64,000 bases of DNA. Origin: Leadbetterella sp035299025 (GTDB lineage Bacteria; Bacteroidota; Bacteroidia; Cytophagales; Spirosomataceae). Numbering within the stretch: position 1 is the stretch's first letter; the number at the start of each line of letters is the position of its first letter. The stretch is from the NCBI GenBank assembly GCA_035299025.1, contig DATGXK010000006.1, positions 62,001-126,000 on the forward strand, read 5' to 3'. Shown here one piece after another: positions 16,903 through 26,468 of the stretch. Position numbers and translations under genes: made by a program. The notes under the pieces are model-generated. The model did not search any database. It was not told where the DNA came from and saw only the letters and a list, made by a program, of their open reading frames with translations.

Positions 16903-18198
16903 ATGCTGGCTTGGTTAGGTTTTAGTACCATTTTAGTTTTCTTGATTTTAATTATCAGCAAACGATTGTCTGTCATGACCGCCTTGGTTCTCACACCAAT
17001 ATTTTTTGGGTTGTTGGCTGGTTTTGGATTTCAGGATTTGGGTAAATTCGCCCTAGATGGTATCAAGCAGGTGGCTCCTACAGGTATTTTGCTAATGTTT
17101 GCCGTTTTATACTTTGCCACCATGCTCGATGCTGGTCTTTTCGATCCGGTGGTTGCATTTATTGTAAAAACCGTCAAAGGAGATCCGCTGAAAGTTGTTT
17201 TGGGCACAGCCATACTCACCATGATTGTTCATCTCGACGGCGACGGTACTGCCACTTTTATGATAGTACTTTCGGCTTTTTTACCAATATACAAAAAACT
17301 CAATATCAGTAGATTAGTCTTGGCCACAGTAGTGGCTCTGTCGGTTGGGCCTTTGCATTTGGTACCTTGGTCTGGCACCTCAGCTAGGGCTATTTCTACT
17401 TTGAAAACCGATGCAGTTCATATTTTCAATCCCAATGTACCTGCCATATTTGGAGGTATATGCTGGGTGATTTTTGTGGCTTATTATTTAGGCAAGAAAG
17501 AAAGAAAACGCTTGGGTATAATCGATTTTGAGTACAATCACCAAGCAAACCTGAGCACAGAGCAAAAGCACTTGCGAAGACCTAAATTGATTTTTCTAAA
17601 CGCTATATTGACCGTCGCCTTAATCTTAAGTTTAATGAAGGGCTGGGTGCCGGCTCCTGTACTTTTTGTGGTCGCAGCCATGGTGGCCTTGCTGATAAAT
17701 TATCCCAAACTTGCCGATCAGCAAAAGGTTTTAAAAGGCCATGGAACCAATATTTTTTTGGTTTCAAGTATGATTTTTGCCGCCGGTATTTTCTCAGGAA
17801 TTTTGACTGGCTCCAAGATGATAGAGGCCATGGCATCTGGTCTGGTGACATTTATTCCGCAAGATCATGCCAATCTGTTACCTATGCTTACGGCTGTCAC
17901 AAGTTTGCCTGCAAGTATGCTTTTTACTCCCGATGCGTATTATTTCGGCGTGGTGCCTATTTTGAGCGAAACAGCCGTGCAGTTTGGTATAAATCCACTT
18001 GAAATTGGCAGAGCCGCCTTATTGGGCCAAATGACAGTTGGTTTTCCAATAAGCCCACTCACCGCCTCCACGTTTTTGTTGGTTGGTTTGGCTGAGGTAG
18101 ATTTGGGTGAACACCAGCGGCATACCTTTCTTTGGGCTTGGGGCACTACCTTGATAATGACACTTTTTGCAATTTTAACCAGCTCTTTGCACATATGA
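16903..18198 (+). CDS. CitMHS-family organic-acid:cation symporter
   Basis: 431 residues, about 11-12 hydrophobic helices, with the family-typical GDGTATFMIVLSAFLPIY and PFSWSGTSAR-like segment (VPWSGTSARAIS) and FTPDAYYFGVVPIL. CitMHS proteins carry citrate-metal complexes or other carboxylates inward. Its stop overlaps the AtuA start (ATGA), which binds transport and AtuA into one translation unit. In this locus it may carry a carboxylic fragment or a phenolic acid; citrate itself is not implied. Confidence 0.8.
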   Translation: MLAWLGFSTILVFLILIISKRLSVMTALVLTPIFFGLLAGFGFQDLGKFALDGIKQVAPTGILLMFAVLYFATMLDAGLFDPVVAFIVKTVKGDPLKVVLGTAILTMIVHLDGDGTATFMIVLSAFLPIYKKLNISRLVLATVVALSVGPLHLVPWSGTSARAISTLKTDAVHIFNPNVPAIFGGICWVIFVAYYLGKKERKRLGIIDFEYNHQANLSTEQKHLRRPKLIFLNAILTVALILSLMKGWVPAPVLFVVAAMVALLINYPKLADQQKVLKGHGTNIFLVSSMIFAAGIFSGILTGSKMIEAMASGLVTFIPQDHANLLPMLTAVTSLPASMLFTPDAYYFGVVPILSETAVQFGINPLEIGRAALLGQMTVGFPISPLTASTFLLVGLAEVDLGEHQRHTFLWAWGTTLIMTLFAILTSSLHI

Positions 18199-19511
18199 AA
18201 ACCAAGATAAGAATAGGCTGCGGAGCGGGTTTTTCGGGAGATAGACTAGAGCCAGCTGTGGTTTTGGCAGAGAATGGCCAGCTGGATTATTTGGTATTGG
18301 AGTGTTTAGCAGAAAGAACGATTGCTTTGGCTCAAAAACGCAAAATACAGAATCCTGAACTTGGCTATGATCCTTTTTTAGAAAGAAGACTTAGGCTCTT
18401 GTTGCCTATTTTGGTCAAGAATAAAATCAAATTGGTAACCAATATGGGTGCGGCTAACCCGATTTCTGGTGCCAAAAAAGTGCAACAAATAGCCCAAGAG
18501 TTAGGCTTGAGTGTAAAAATAGCCGCCGTTTCGGGAGACGATGTACTGGGTAGTATTGATTATGAACAAGCTACCATAGAAACCCAAAAGCCCTTGTCAG
18601 AGTCTGGCGAAATTATTTCTGCAAACGCTTACATGGGCGTGGAGGGTATTCTTAGTGCATTAAATAACCAAGCCCAGATTATTATCACCGGCAGAGTGGC
18701 CGACCCATCACTTTTTTTAGCTCCTATGATTCATGAATTTGGCTGGGCTTTGGATGATAATCATCTTCTAGGGCAAGGAACAGTAGTAGGGCATTTGCTA
18801 GAATGTGCTGGCCAAATTACAGGCGGATATTTTGCTGATAATGATCGAAAAATGGTGTCTGGTTTGGATATATTGGGCCATCCAATAGCCGAAATAGCTG
18901 CCGATGGTAGTGCCGTAATCTCCAAAGTGGAAAGCACTGGTGGAGTCATAAATTTGGCAACGGTCAAAGAGCAACTGCTTTATGAGGTCATTAATCCTTT
19001 CGAGTATCTAACTCCTGATGTCGTGGCCGACTTTACTACGGTTGTACTTGAAGATTTGGGTCATAATCAGGTTTCTGTTAAGGGAGGAAGTGGAAAACCA
19101 AAACCTAAGTTTCTCAAAACAAGTGTGGGTTATAAGGCATTTTACCTGGGTGAAGGGGAAATTTCTTACGCAGGCCATGGAGCTTTTCAAAGAGCTCAAT
19201 TGGCGGGTGGAATTATCCAAAAACGTCTCTCGGGTATATTTAGAGACATAAGAATAGATTATTCCGGAGTTTCGTCTATCCATAGAGGCAATTTTGGCCA
19301 CACCGAAAACCCCTATGAAGTAAGATTAAGAGTAGCTGCCCAAGCCGATACCTTGGAGTATGCGGCTGTAGTTGGTGAAGAAGTGGAGGCTTTGTATACC
19401 AACGGGCCTGCCGGCGGAGGTGGCGTAAAAAAGACCCAAACCGAGGTAATAGGAATAGTATCGGTATTGATGGATAGAGAAAAAATAAATGCCCAAGTAG
19501 ATTATTTTTAA
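18195..19511 (+). CDS. AtuA-family protein, core domain
   Basis: Residues from the ATG at 18195 (MKTKIRIGCGAGFSGDR) match the start of the acyclic-terpene-utilisation AtuA core (DUF1446). Further family features are LVLECLAERT, VTNMGAANP, ITGRVADPSLFLAPM and THNP-like ends (TNGPAGGGGV). An upstream ATG at 18132 lies inside the symporter gene in another frame and is rejected. About 438 residues. The C-terminal AtuA domain is missing from this chain and is encoded by the next gene. AtuA is required for citronellol/geraniol use in Pseudomonas but its reaction is unknown; no carboxylase genes of that pathway are present here. Confidence 0.85.
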   Translation: MKTKIRIGCGAGFSGDRLEPAVVLAENGQLDYLVLECLAERTIALAQKRKIQNPELGYDPFLERRLRLLLPILVKNKIKLVTNMGAANPISGAKKVQQIAQELGLSVKIAAVSGDDVLGSIDYEQATIETQKPLSESGEIISANAYMGVEGILSALNNQAQIIITGRVADPSLFLAPMIHEFGWALDDNHLLGQGTVVGHLLECAGQITGGYFADNDRKMVSGLDILGHPIAEIAADGSAVISKVESTGGVINLATVKEQLLYEVINPFEYLTPDVVADFTTVVLEDLGHNQVSVKGGSGKPKPKFLKTSVGYKAFYLGEGEISYAGHGAFQRAQLAGGIIQKRLSGIFRDIRIDYSGVSSIHRGNFGHTENPYEVRLRVAAQADTLEYAAVVGEEVEALYTNGPAGGGGVKKTQTEVIGIVSVLMDREKINAQVDYF

Positions 19512-19524
19512 GAAAAACCTAGAA

Positions 19525-19824
19525 ATGAAATTACATCAAATAGCCCACAGTAGAGCTGGTGACAAAGGCAATATTTCAACCCTTTCGCTAATTCCGTATC
19601 AAGAAAAGGATTATGAAGTGCTTTGTGAAAAAGCTACGGTAGAGAAAGTAAAAGAACATTTGAAAGACATCGTTTCTGGGGAAATTGTCCGTTATGAAAT
19701 GCCCAATATTTCGTCGCTTTTGTTTGTTTGCCAAGACGCACTCTTAGGTGGAGTCACCACTTCATTGGCAATCGATACTCACGGAAAGGCATTGAGCTAT
19801 GCACTTTTGGAGATGGAGATTTAA
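19525..19824 (+). CDS. AtuA-like C-terminal (ferredoxin-fold) domain protein
   Basis: 99 residues. Starts MKLHQIAHSRAGDKGN, the hallmark of the small domain that forms the C-terminus of longer AtuA proteins; ends LGGVTTSLAIDTHGKALS. Separated from the core gene by 13 bases on the same strand, so the two products should assemble into one functional AtuA. Function is unknown beyond that. Confidence 0.82.
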   Translation: MKLHQIAHSRAGDKGNISTLSLIPYQEKDYEVLCEKATVEKVKEHLKDIVSGEIVRYEMPNISSLLFVCQDALLGGVTTSLAIDTHGKALSYALLEMEI

Positions 19825-19887
19825 AGTCTTTCTCGAATGAGATTTGTTTTGAAGTGATTGGAATTATACCTTAAACCCTAAAATTAA

Positions 19888-21078
19888 ATGAAAAAAGGAT
19901 TTTTAACCTATGAAAATGGAATAGTGCTTCTGATGGCACTGACATTTGGCTGTTTGTTTTTTGACAGACTAGCTTTGAATTTTTTAATGCCCTATGTAGC
20001 CAAAGACTTAAATTTGAACAATACCCAAATCGGACTTTTGGCCGGAGCTTTGTCGTTGGCATGGGCGTTTTCGAGTTTTTTCTCAACAGCTTGGGCAGAA
20101 ACTAACAATAAAAAGAAAATGGTTTTCATTATTGCCGTTTTTGTGTTCTCAGTTTGTTCGTTTGGTTCTGGTTTGGCTACGTCATTTGTTACACTCTTGT
20201 TGGCACGCTTGGTGATGGGCTTTGCCGAAGGTCCGGTTATTCCATTAGCACAAAACTTTGTCGAAAGAGAGTCTTCACCCAACCGAATGGGCTTGAATGC
20301 AGGCATTTTACAAGGTGTAGGCTCTGCACTTTTTGGTTCCATATTGGCTCCTGTTTTATTGGTTAAAATTGCGGAGAATATCGGTTGGAGAAATGCTTTT
20401 TTGGTTGCAGGTTTGCCCGGTTTATTATTGGGTTTGCTGGCTTGGAAATTTCTTCGAAAAACCACCGTCCAAAGTGTGGCTCATACCAAGGAAAAATCGG
20501 CTTTAAATATTTCCGAGTTGCTGGCATATAATAACATAAAATATGGCCTAGGAGCAGCTTGTTGTGTATTTGGCTGGTGGTTTTCGACATTACCGTTTAT
20601 TTCAAACTATTTTGTGCAAAGTCAAGGAATGACAACCGACGAAATGGGCAAAACCATGGGTTTATTAGGTGTAGCTGGCCTGGTTTCATCCATAATTGTT
20701 ACCGCTCTGTCTGATAAATTTGGAAGGAAAAAAGTAATGCTTATCTTTCTTTGTGTTGGGGCTTTGTATCCCTTTGCGGTTTATTTTTTGGTAGGTACTG
20801 CACTACATTTACCGGCTATGTTTTTTACTTATTTCTTGATGGGTGGTATTCCTTTGGTGGCTGCCGTGGTTCCTTCCGAAGCCGTGCCAGTGCATTTGAA
20901 AGCGAAAGCCATTGGTCTCATAACTGCCGTCGGTGAGGTTATAGGTGGTGTTATTGTACCTGCAGTGGCCGGAGTACTTTCTGACAAAATCGACCCTTCA
21001 GCCTTCCTTTGGGTTTCTGCTGTTCTGGCAATCTTAGGTTTGTTTTTCGTGATGAAATTGACGGAGAAAGAGGTTTAG
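19888..21078 (+). CDS. MFS transporter, second in the locus
   Basis: 396 residues, twelve predicted helices; loop 2-3 is AETNNKKKM (weak version of the MFS signature) and the second-half loop SDKFGRKKV is canonical. GNs such as ARLVMGFAEGPVIPLAQN resemble sugar-acid or aromatic-acid:proton symporters. It ends the esterase-CitMHS-AtuA group. It is distinct from the carrier at 7672, so the locus encodes three secondary transporters in all. Substrate unknown. Confidence 0.8.
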   Translation: MKKGFLTYENGIVLLMALTFGCLFFDRLALNFLMPYVAKDLNLNNTQIGLLAGALSLAWAFSSFFSTAWAETNNKKKMVFIIAVFVFSVCSFGSGLATSFVTLLLARLVMGFAEGPVIPLAQNFVERESSPNRMGLNAGILQGVGSALFGSILAPVLLVKIAENIGWRNAFLVAGLPGLLLGLLAWKFLRKTTVQSVAHTKEKSALNISELLAYNNIKYGLGAACCVFGWWFSTLPFISNYFVQSQGMTTDEMGKTMGLLGVAGLVSSIIVTALSDKFGRKKVMLIFLCVGALYPFAVYFLVGTALHLPAMFFTYFLMGGIPLVAAVVPSEAVPVHLKAKAIGLITAVGEVIGGVIVPAVAGVLSDKIDPSAFLWVSAVLAILGLFFVMKLTEKEV

Positions 21079-21487
21079 GAAATATCATTTATTTAACAAA
21101 TCCCGGCTAAAGGATTGAAATGATATTGGAAAAATTTTCTTTTGTCTTTTTTTTAGACAATAATCAGTACAGTACATGATAGTTAAGCAACACAAATTGT
21201 ATTATTTAGATTTATAATTTAAAAAATCTAATTTTAGAGATTGTCTAAATCAGCTTAAACAATATAAAAAACGACTAATTGAGCCTTTGTTACTTTTTAT
21301 TTGAAGGCTCTATAAACCTTTTTCTACTTGAACCGTGCCCTTTTTTTATAGCTTATAATAGGTATTAAGTTTCTGTAAAAGAGTGTTTTATGTTCATTGT
21401 AGAGCTGAATTTTAAAAGCAAATCCTTAGATAAATCCTGTCGAAATAACCTTTTCCGAAATTTTAAATCAGAAAAACTGTATTAAAA
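21079..21487. promoter_or_regulatory. 409-base regulatory spacer with a 10-bp inverted repeat
   Basis: No coding frame seen. TTTAGACAAT (21152-21161) and its exact complement ATTGTCTAAA (21240-21249) stand 78 bases apart; the left arm is also part of a local TTGTCT/AGACAA hairpin with a T-run loop. GAGCCTT and AAGGCTC near 21280-21310 form a weak hairpin. Position before the GH106 gene suggests a control region, but no factor can be named. Confidence 0.35.
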
Positions 21488-24400
21488 ATGAATAAAAAAT
21501 CAAAATCTCTTCTCTCTTTACTTATAATAGTAAGTTTGGGAAGCTATGCACAAGACAAAGCCCAGTTTCAAACTCCGCCCAGTTCTGCAAAACCACGAGT
21601 TTGGTGGCATTGGATGAACGGGAATATCTCGAAAGAAGGTATCCAAAAAGATTTAGAATGGATGAGTCGTGTCGGAATCGGAGGATTTCAGAATTTCGAT
21701 GCGAACCTTTTTACGCCAGTAGTTGTGCCAAAGAAATTGGTTTTCATGCAACCCGACTGGAAAGACGCCTTTAAATTCACTGCCGAATTTGCCGACAAAA
21801 AAGGCCTTGAAATGGCTATTGCTGGCTCACCAGGTTGGAGTGTAACCGGTGGCCCGTGGGTAAAGCCAGAAGACGGCATGAAAAAATATGTTTGGACAGA
21901 AGCCTTGGTAACGGGCGGAAAAAAGCAAACGATTCAAATGCCAAAACTACCCGATGTCATTGGTAAGTTTGGCGATATTGAAACTCATGCAGGCGGAGTG
22001 ATGGGAGGCTACGTGGGCGAAAGACCGCATTATGCGTCCGACGCTTTCGTGATAGCTTACAAACTTCCGAGCAACGAAAAACATTTGATGGATTTGAAGC
22101 CCAAAATGAGCAAAAGTGGCGGAGATTTCGATACGAAACTATTACTCGACCACGATGCCAACAAAACTCACTTTTTACCACCCATGGAAGTGGGGCAAGA
22201 TATGTGGGTACAATATGAGTTCGATTCGCCTCAAACATTCAAAGCGTTCGGTTTGGGAATGGGCGAAGCTGGCGAATTGGCAGAGTTCAATGGTGGGCCG
22301 ACCAATCGTAGCCTAAAAGTAAGCGATGATGGCGTAACTTTTCGTACTATTGCTAAGGTTTCAAATAGCACTTTACCGTTTATCACGACAGGAATTCCTG
22401 TAACAACGGCCAAATACTGGAGAATATGTTTTGAAACACTTCCTGCCACAATCAGTCCAATTGCGGCAATGATGGGCATGACTGAAACTCCTAAGCCAGC
22501 AGGCACAAATATTTCAGAATTTGTACTTTTCAATACTTCTCGCATCGACCAAGCAGAAGACAAAGCGGGTTTTAGTGCTTGGAAAGAAGATGAGAAATTA
22601 AGTGGTGCTGAAAATGTGGAAGCTATTCCTACACAAGATGTGGTAGATTTAACGGGAAAAATGAATGCCGATGGTAGCCTCGAATGGGATGTTCCTACGG
22701 GGAATTGGATGGTTGTTCGTTTGGGTTATTCACTTACAGGTCGTCAAAATCACCCTGCTTCACCAGAAGCTACGGGTTTGGAGGTAGATAAATTGGATAA
22801 AGAAGCCGTTCGCCGATATATCAACACATATTTAGATATGTATAAAGATGCCACAGGTGGCTTGATGGGAGCGAAGGGGCTTCAATACATGGTGTTGGAT
22901 AGCTACGAAGCAGGACACATGAACTGGTCTAAGCATTTTCCTGCCGAATTCCAAAAACGTCGTGGCTATGATATTAAAGCGTGGATTCCAGTGCTTACGG
23001 GCAGAATTATAAATAATTTGGAAGCCAGCGAGAAATTTTTGTGGGATTTTAGAAAAACAATCGGTGAGATGATTGCCGAAAATCATTATGATGTCATTGG
23101 CGAAGAATTGCATAAAAGAGGCATGAAACGCTACACAGAGTCGCACGAAAATGGCCGTATTTATCTGGCAGATGGAATGGACGTAAAACGCAATGCTGAG
23201 ATTCCGATGTCGGCCATGTGGACTCCGGGAAGTTTGGCAGGTGGTGCAGATGAGGAAGTACGTAGCGAGGGTGATATTCGTGAGGCGGCATCGGTAGCCA
23301 ATATTTACGGACAAAATATTGTAGCAGCCGAATCAATGACGGCTATTCAAAATGCTTTTTCGTGGACTCCCGAAAAACTCAAACGCACAGCCGATTTAGA
23401 ATTTGCTTCGGGACTTAATCGCTTCGTGATTCATACCTCCGTTCACCAACCGCTTGATGATAAAAAACCAGGCTTTTCACTTGGGCCATTCGGTCAGTAT
23501 TTTACTCGTCAAGAAACTTGGGCAGAGGCAGGTGCAACCGCTTGGATGAGTTATTTGGGCAGAAGCAGCTATATGCTTCAACAAGGCAAAAACGTAGCCG
23601 ATATTCTTTATTTGTATGGCGAAAATACCAATATTACGTTGGTTTGTCGTGAGAAATTGCCAAACATTCCCGCAGGATTTGAGTTTGATTTTGTTAATTC
23701 ATCGGCATTATTGAATGCTATCCAGCCACAAAATGGCAAATTAATTGCCAAATCAGGTAATTCATATAATGTATTGATGTTGGACGAATCAACCAAATTG
23801 ATGACCCTATCGGTTTTGAAGCGAATCAAAACATTGGTTGATGCAGGTATAAAGGTAATAGGAGCAAAGCCCGAAAAATCACCAAGTTTGGCTGATAACG
23901 ATGCCGAAGTTAAGAAATTGGCTGATGAAATTTGGGCAAAATCAAATGTTACGACGTTTGATAAAACCAATTTAAAACCCGACGTAATGATTTCAAATGC
24001 AAAAAATAAAATCTTATTTAGGCACAGAGAAATAAATACCCCCACTGGGGGCATGGGGGCTATCTATTGGTTAAATAACAGAAGCGAAAACCCAACTGAT
24101 GCTGAAGTGAGTTTCAGGGTTTCGGGAAAAGTACCAGAATTGTGGAATGCCCAAACTGGAAAAACCGAAAAATTGAGTTACCAAATAAAAGATGGCAGAA
24201 CGATTGTGCCATTGAAATTTGACCCTTGGGATGCTTATTTCGTTGTTTTCAAAGATAAAACAACGGCAAGTAGTGTGGCAATTTCTCCAAAAAAAGAAAC
24301 GGTTTTAACACAAATCTCGACTCCGTGGAAAGTAAGTTTCAATGATAAAAACGTAACATTCAATGTTTTGACTTCTTGGACAGATAATACTGATGCTGAC

Positions 24401-24766
24401 GTTAAGTATTTCTCAGGAACAGCCACTTATGAAAATATGCTAAAAGTAGCTTCTGTTGATAAAGTAGCTAAATATGAAATCGACTTGGGCGATGTAAAAA
24501 ATATTGCAGAGGTAATCGTAAATGGTAAAAACGTAGGAACAGTTTGGAAAAAACCATTTAAACTTGACATTTCAGAAGCCATTAAGGCAGGCGAAAACAA
24601 CATCCAAGTGAAAGTAACAAACACTTGGGTAAACCGCCTGATTGGCGATGCTCAACCCGATGTAAAAGTAAAAACTACGTTTACCACGATGCCGTTTTAT
24701 CGTGCAAACTCGCCGCTATTGCCTTCGGGAATGATTGGCGAGGTGAAGATTCATGTTTTGAAATAA
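21488..24766 (+). CDS. secreted GH106-type alpha-L-rhamnosidase
   Basis: 1092 residues with signal peptide ending SLGSYAQ. The N-terminal PRVWWHWMNGNISKEGI followed by DLEWMSRVGIGGFQ is the usual opening of GH106 enzymes, and the barrel segments MVLDSYEAGHMNW, ESHENGRIYLADG and AAESMTA follow. A beta-sandwich with an NTWVNRLIGD end completes the typical length (about 1,000-1,100). GH106 enzymes release terminal rhamnose from pectin or from flavonoid glycosides such as naringin and rutin. Near residue 855 the segment NTPTGGMGAIYW is read through a G/C-block palindrome (copy E, 24037-24062), an in-frame insertion in the C-terminal region. Confidence 0.83.
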   Translation: MNKKSKSLLSLLIIVSLGSYAQDKAQFQTPPSSAKPRVWWHWMNGNISKEGIQKDLEWMSRVGIGGFQNFDANLFTPVVVPKKLVFMQPDWKDAFKFTAEFADKKGLEMAIAGSPGWSVTGGPWVKPEDGMKKYVWTEALVTGGKKQTIQMPKLPDVIGKFGDIETHAGGVMGGYVGERPHYASDAFVIAYKLPSNEKHLMDLKPKMSKSGGDFDTKLLLDHDANKTHFLPPMEVGQDMWVQYEFDSPQTFKAFGLGMGEAGELAEFNGGPTNRSLKVSDDGVTFRTIAKVSNSTLPFITTGIPVTTAKYWRICFETLPATISPIAAMMGMTETPKPAGTNISEFVLFNTSRIDQAEDKAGFSAWKEDEKLSGAENVEAIPTQDVVDLTGKMNADGSLEWDVPTGNWMVVRLGYSLTGRQNHPASPEATGLEVDKLDKEAVRRYINTYLDMYKDATGGLMGAKGLQYMVLDSYEAGHMNWSKHFPAEFQKRRGYDIKAWIPVLTGRIINNLEASEKFLWDFRKTIGEMIAENHYDVIGEELHKRGMKRYTESHENGRIYLADGMDVKRNAEIPMSAMWTPGSLAGGADEEVRSEGDIREAASVANIYGQNIVAAESMTAIQNAFSWTPEKLKRTADLEFASGLNRFVIHTSVHQPLDDKKPGFSLGPFGQYFTRQETWAEAGATAWMSYLGRSSYMLQQGKNVADILYLYGENTNITLVCREKLPNIPAGFEFDFVNSSALLNAIQPQNGKLIAKSGNSYNVLMLDESTKLMTLSVLKRIKTLVDAGIKVIGAKPEKSPSLADNDAEVKKLADEIWAKSNVTTFDKTNLKPDVMISNAKNKILFRHREINTPTGGMGAIYWLNNRSENPTDAEVSFRVSGKVPELWNAQTGKTEKLSYQIKDGRTIVPLKFDPWDAYFVVFKDKTTASSVAISPKKETVLTQISTPWKVSFNDKNVTFNVLTSWTDNTDADVKYFSGTATYENMLKVASVDKVAKYEIDLGDVKNIAEVIVNGKNVGTVWKKPFKLDISEAIKAGENNIQVKVTNTWVNRLIGDAQPDVKVKTTFTTMPFYRANSPLLPSGMIGEVKIHVLK
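24037..24062. repeat. G/C-block palindrome copy E inside the GH106 gene
   Basis: Unpaired copy (CCCCCACTGGGGGCATGGGG type) translated as TPTGGMGA in the C-terminal part of the rhamnosidase. Same orientation as copies B, D, G, J and L. Confidence 0.8.
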
Positions 24767-24865
24767 TCTGCGTGATTCATTTTTGAATCTCAAATGATGA
24801 ATATAAAAATACGCTAAAAGAAAACCAAATTGGATCACTTAACGCTCATTAATTGAGCAATTTGT

Positions 24866-24902
24866 AGCAAAAGGCGGCATTTCCGCCTTTTGCTTTTTTT
24901 TA
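24866..24902 (+). terminator. rho-independent terminator after GH106
   Basis: Perfect 12-bp stem AGCAAAAGGCGG / CCGCCTTTTGCT with a 5-base loop, followed by a T tract. Placed 100 bases past the rhamnosidase stop, it separates that gene from the CoA-transferase operon. Confidence 0.88.
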
Positions 24903-25066
24903 CCCTTTACTTACTCAGTTATGTGCTTTTTTTGAAAAACAAGTTAATGATTGATTTTGAATATAATTGGAAGATTTATGACTAATATATTCGGTAATCT
25001 TCATACTATTTTTGTCTTTGAATTTTTATCTTTTTTGTTTATTTTGTTCAAAAAAACGCTGTATTC

Positions 25067-26458
25067 ATGATTTCTAAATGTGTTAAGAATAGTCTAGAGG
25101 CTATTGCCGATATTAATGAGGGGGCAGTTCTAATGTTGGGAGGCTTCGGACTTTGTGGAATTCCTGAAAACTGTATTCAATCTTTGGTAGAAAAAGGAGT
25201 GAAAAATCTAACTTGTATTTCAAACAATGCTGGTGTGGATGACTTCGGAATAGGCTTGATGCTTCAAAACAGACAGGTAAAAAAGATGATTTCATCTTAT
25301 GTAGGTGAGAATAAGGAGTTTGAGAGGCAATTGCTATCGGGTGAGTTAGAGGTTGAGTTGATTCCGCAAGGTACATTGGCCGAAAGAATCAGAGCTGGTG
25401 GGGCCGGAATTCCAGCATTTTTTACACCAGCGGGAGTAGGTACGGAAGTGGCCCAAGGAAAACAAGTTGAAGAGTTTGATGGTAAAAAATATCTAAAAGA
25501 AGCTTGGCTCAGAGCCGATTTTTCAATTATCAAAGCTTGGAAAGGTGATAAATCTGGTAATTTAGTATTCAAAGGCACAGCTCGAAACTTTAGTCCAATG
25601 ATGGCTGCCGCTGGTAAAATCTGCATTGCCGAAGTCGAAGAACTGGTAGAGACCGGTGAATTAAATCCAAATGAAATTCATGTACCCGGAATATATGTTC
25701 AAAGGATTTTTCAAGGAGAAAATTATCAAAAAAGGATTGAGCAAAGGACAACCCTTTCGCGAAGCGAAAAAGAAGAAATATTGTTTGATTATGGAAATGG
25801 ATTGACAAAGTACGGAATTGCCAAACGTATTTCTCAGGAAATTAAAAACAATTCATACGTAAACCTCGGCATAGGCATCCCAACTTTGGTAGCCAACTAT
25901 ATCCCCAAAGAAATAAATGTAATGCTGCAATCAGAAAATGGTTTGCTTGGGATAGGGCCATTTCCTACAGAAGAAAATGTCGATGCTGATTTGATAAACG
26001 CTGGCAAGCAAACTGTGACCATGCAGGCAGGTTCGGCACTTTTTGATTCTGCGGAAAGTTTCGCCATGATTCGTGGTGAGCATGTTGATTTGACTATTCT
26101 TGGAGCCATGGAGGTGTCTGAAAATGGAGATATTGCCAATTGGAAAATTCCAGGTAAAATGGTGAAAGGAATGGGCGGAGCCATGGATTTGGTGGCCTCG
26201 GCCAAGAATATAATCGTAGCTATGCAGCATGTTTCGAAAGATGGAAAATCAAAACTACTTGCAAAATGCACCCTGCCCATTACTGGTCTACAGTGTGTCA
26301 AAAAAATAGTTACTGAGCTGTGCGTAATAGAGGTTCTTCCAGATGGCAAAGGGTTTAATCTATTAGAATTAGCCCCGGGCATCACAAAAGAACAAGTACA
26401 AGCCGCCACCCAAGGCAAACTCCGAATCGATTCTGAATTAAAAGAAATGAAACTTTAA
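25067..26458 (+). CDS. fused two-subunit 3-oxoacid CoA-transferase
   Basis: 463 residues containing the A subunit (LMLGGFGLCGIPEN, SNNAGVDDFGIGLML, GTLAERIRAGGAGIPAFFTP) joined through a short linker to the B subunit (VNLGIGIPTLVANYI, then SENGLLGIGP whose Glu forms the thioester intermediate). Bacterial ScoAB/PcaIJ enzymes are normally two genes; this one is a single chain as in mitochondrial SCOT. It should move CoA between succinyl-CoA and a 3-oxoacid such as 3-oxoadipate or acetoacetate. It opens the CoA-transferase/GH3/cupin/SDR group. A TATTTTTG at 25007-25014, 53 bases before the ATG, matches the Bacteroidota -7 consensus but lacks a clear -33 partner. Confidence 0.87.
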   Translation: MISKCVKNSLEAIADINEGAVLMLGGFGLCGIPENCIQSLVEKGVKNLTCISNNAGVDDFGIGLMLQNRQVKKMISSYVGENKEFERQLLSGELEVELIPQGTLAERIRAGGAGIPAFFTPAGVGTEVAQGKQVEEFDGKKYLKEAWLRADFSIIKAWKGDKSGNLVFKGTARNFSPMMAAAGKICIAEVEELVETGELNPNEIHVPGIYVQRIFQGENYQKRIEQRTTLSRSEKEEILFDYGNGLTKYGIAKRISQEIKNNSYVNLGIGIPTLVANYIPKEINVMLQSENGLLGIGPFPTEENVDADLINAGKQTVTMQAGSALFDSAESFAMIRGEHVDLTILGAMEVSENGDIANWKIPGKMVKGMGGAMDLVASAKNIIVAMQHVSKDGKSKLLAKCTLPITGLQCVKKIVTELCVIEVLPDGKGFNLLELAPGITKEQVQAATQGKLRIDSELKEMKL

Positions 26459-26468
26459 CATAAATATT

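Noticed and set aside
18132..18194. Earlier AtuA start inside the symporter gene
   Set aside because: The added 21 residues are a shadow of the symporter; the ATGA overlap at 18195 gives the conserved AtuA N-terminus.
18195..19824. Acyclic terpene (citronellol/geraniol) catabolism
   Set aside because: Only AtuA parts are present; the biotin-dependent carboxylase and other atu genes are missing, and neighbours point to phenolics.
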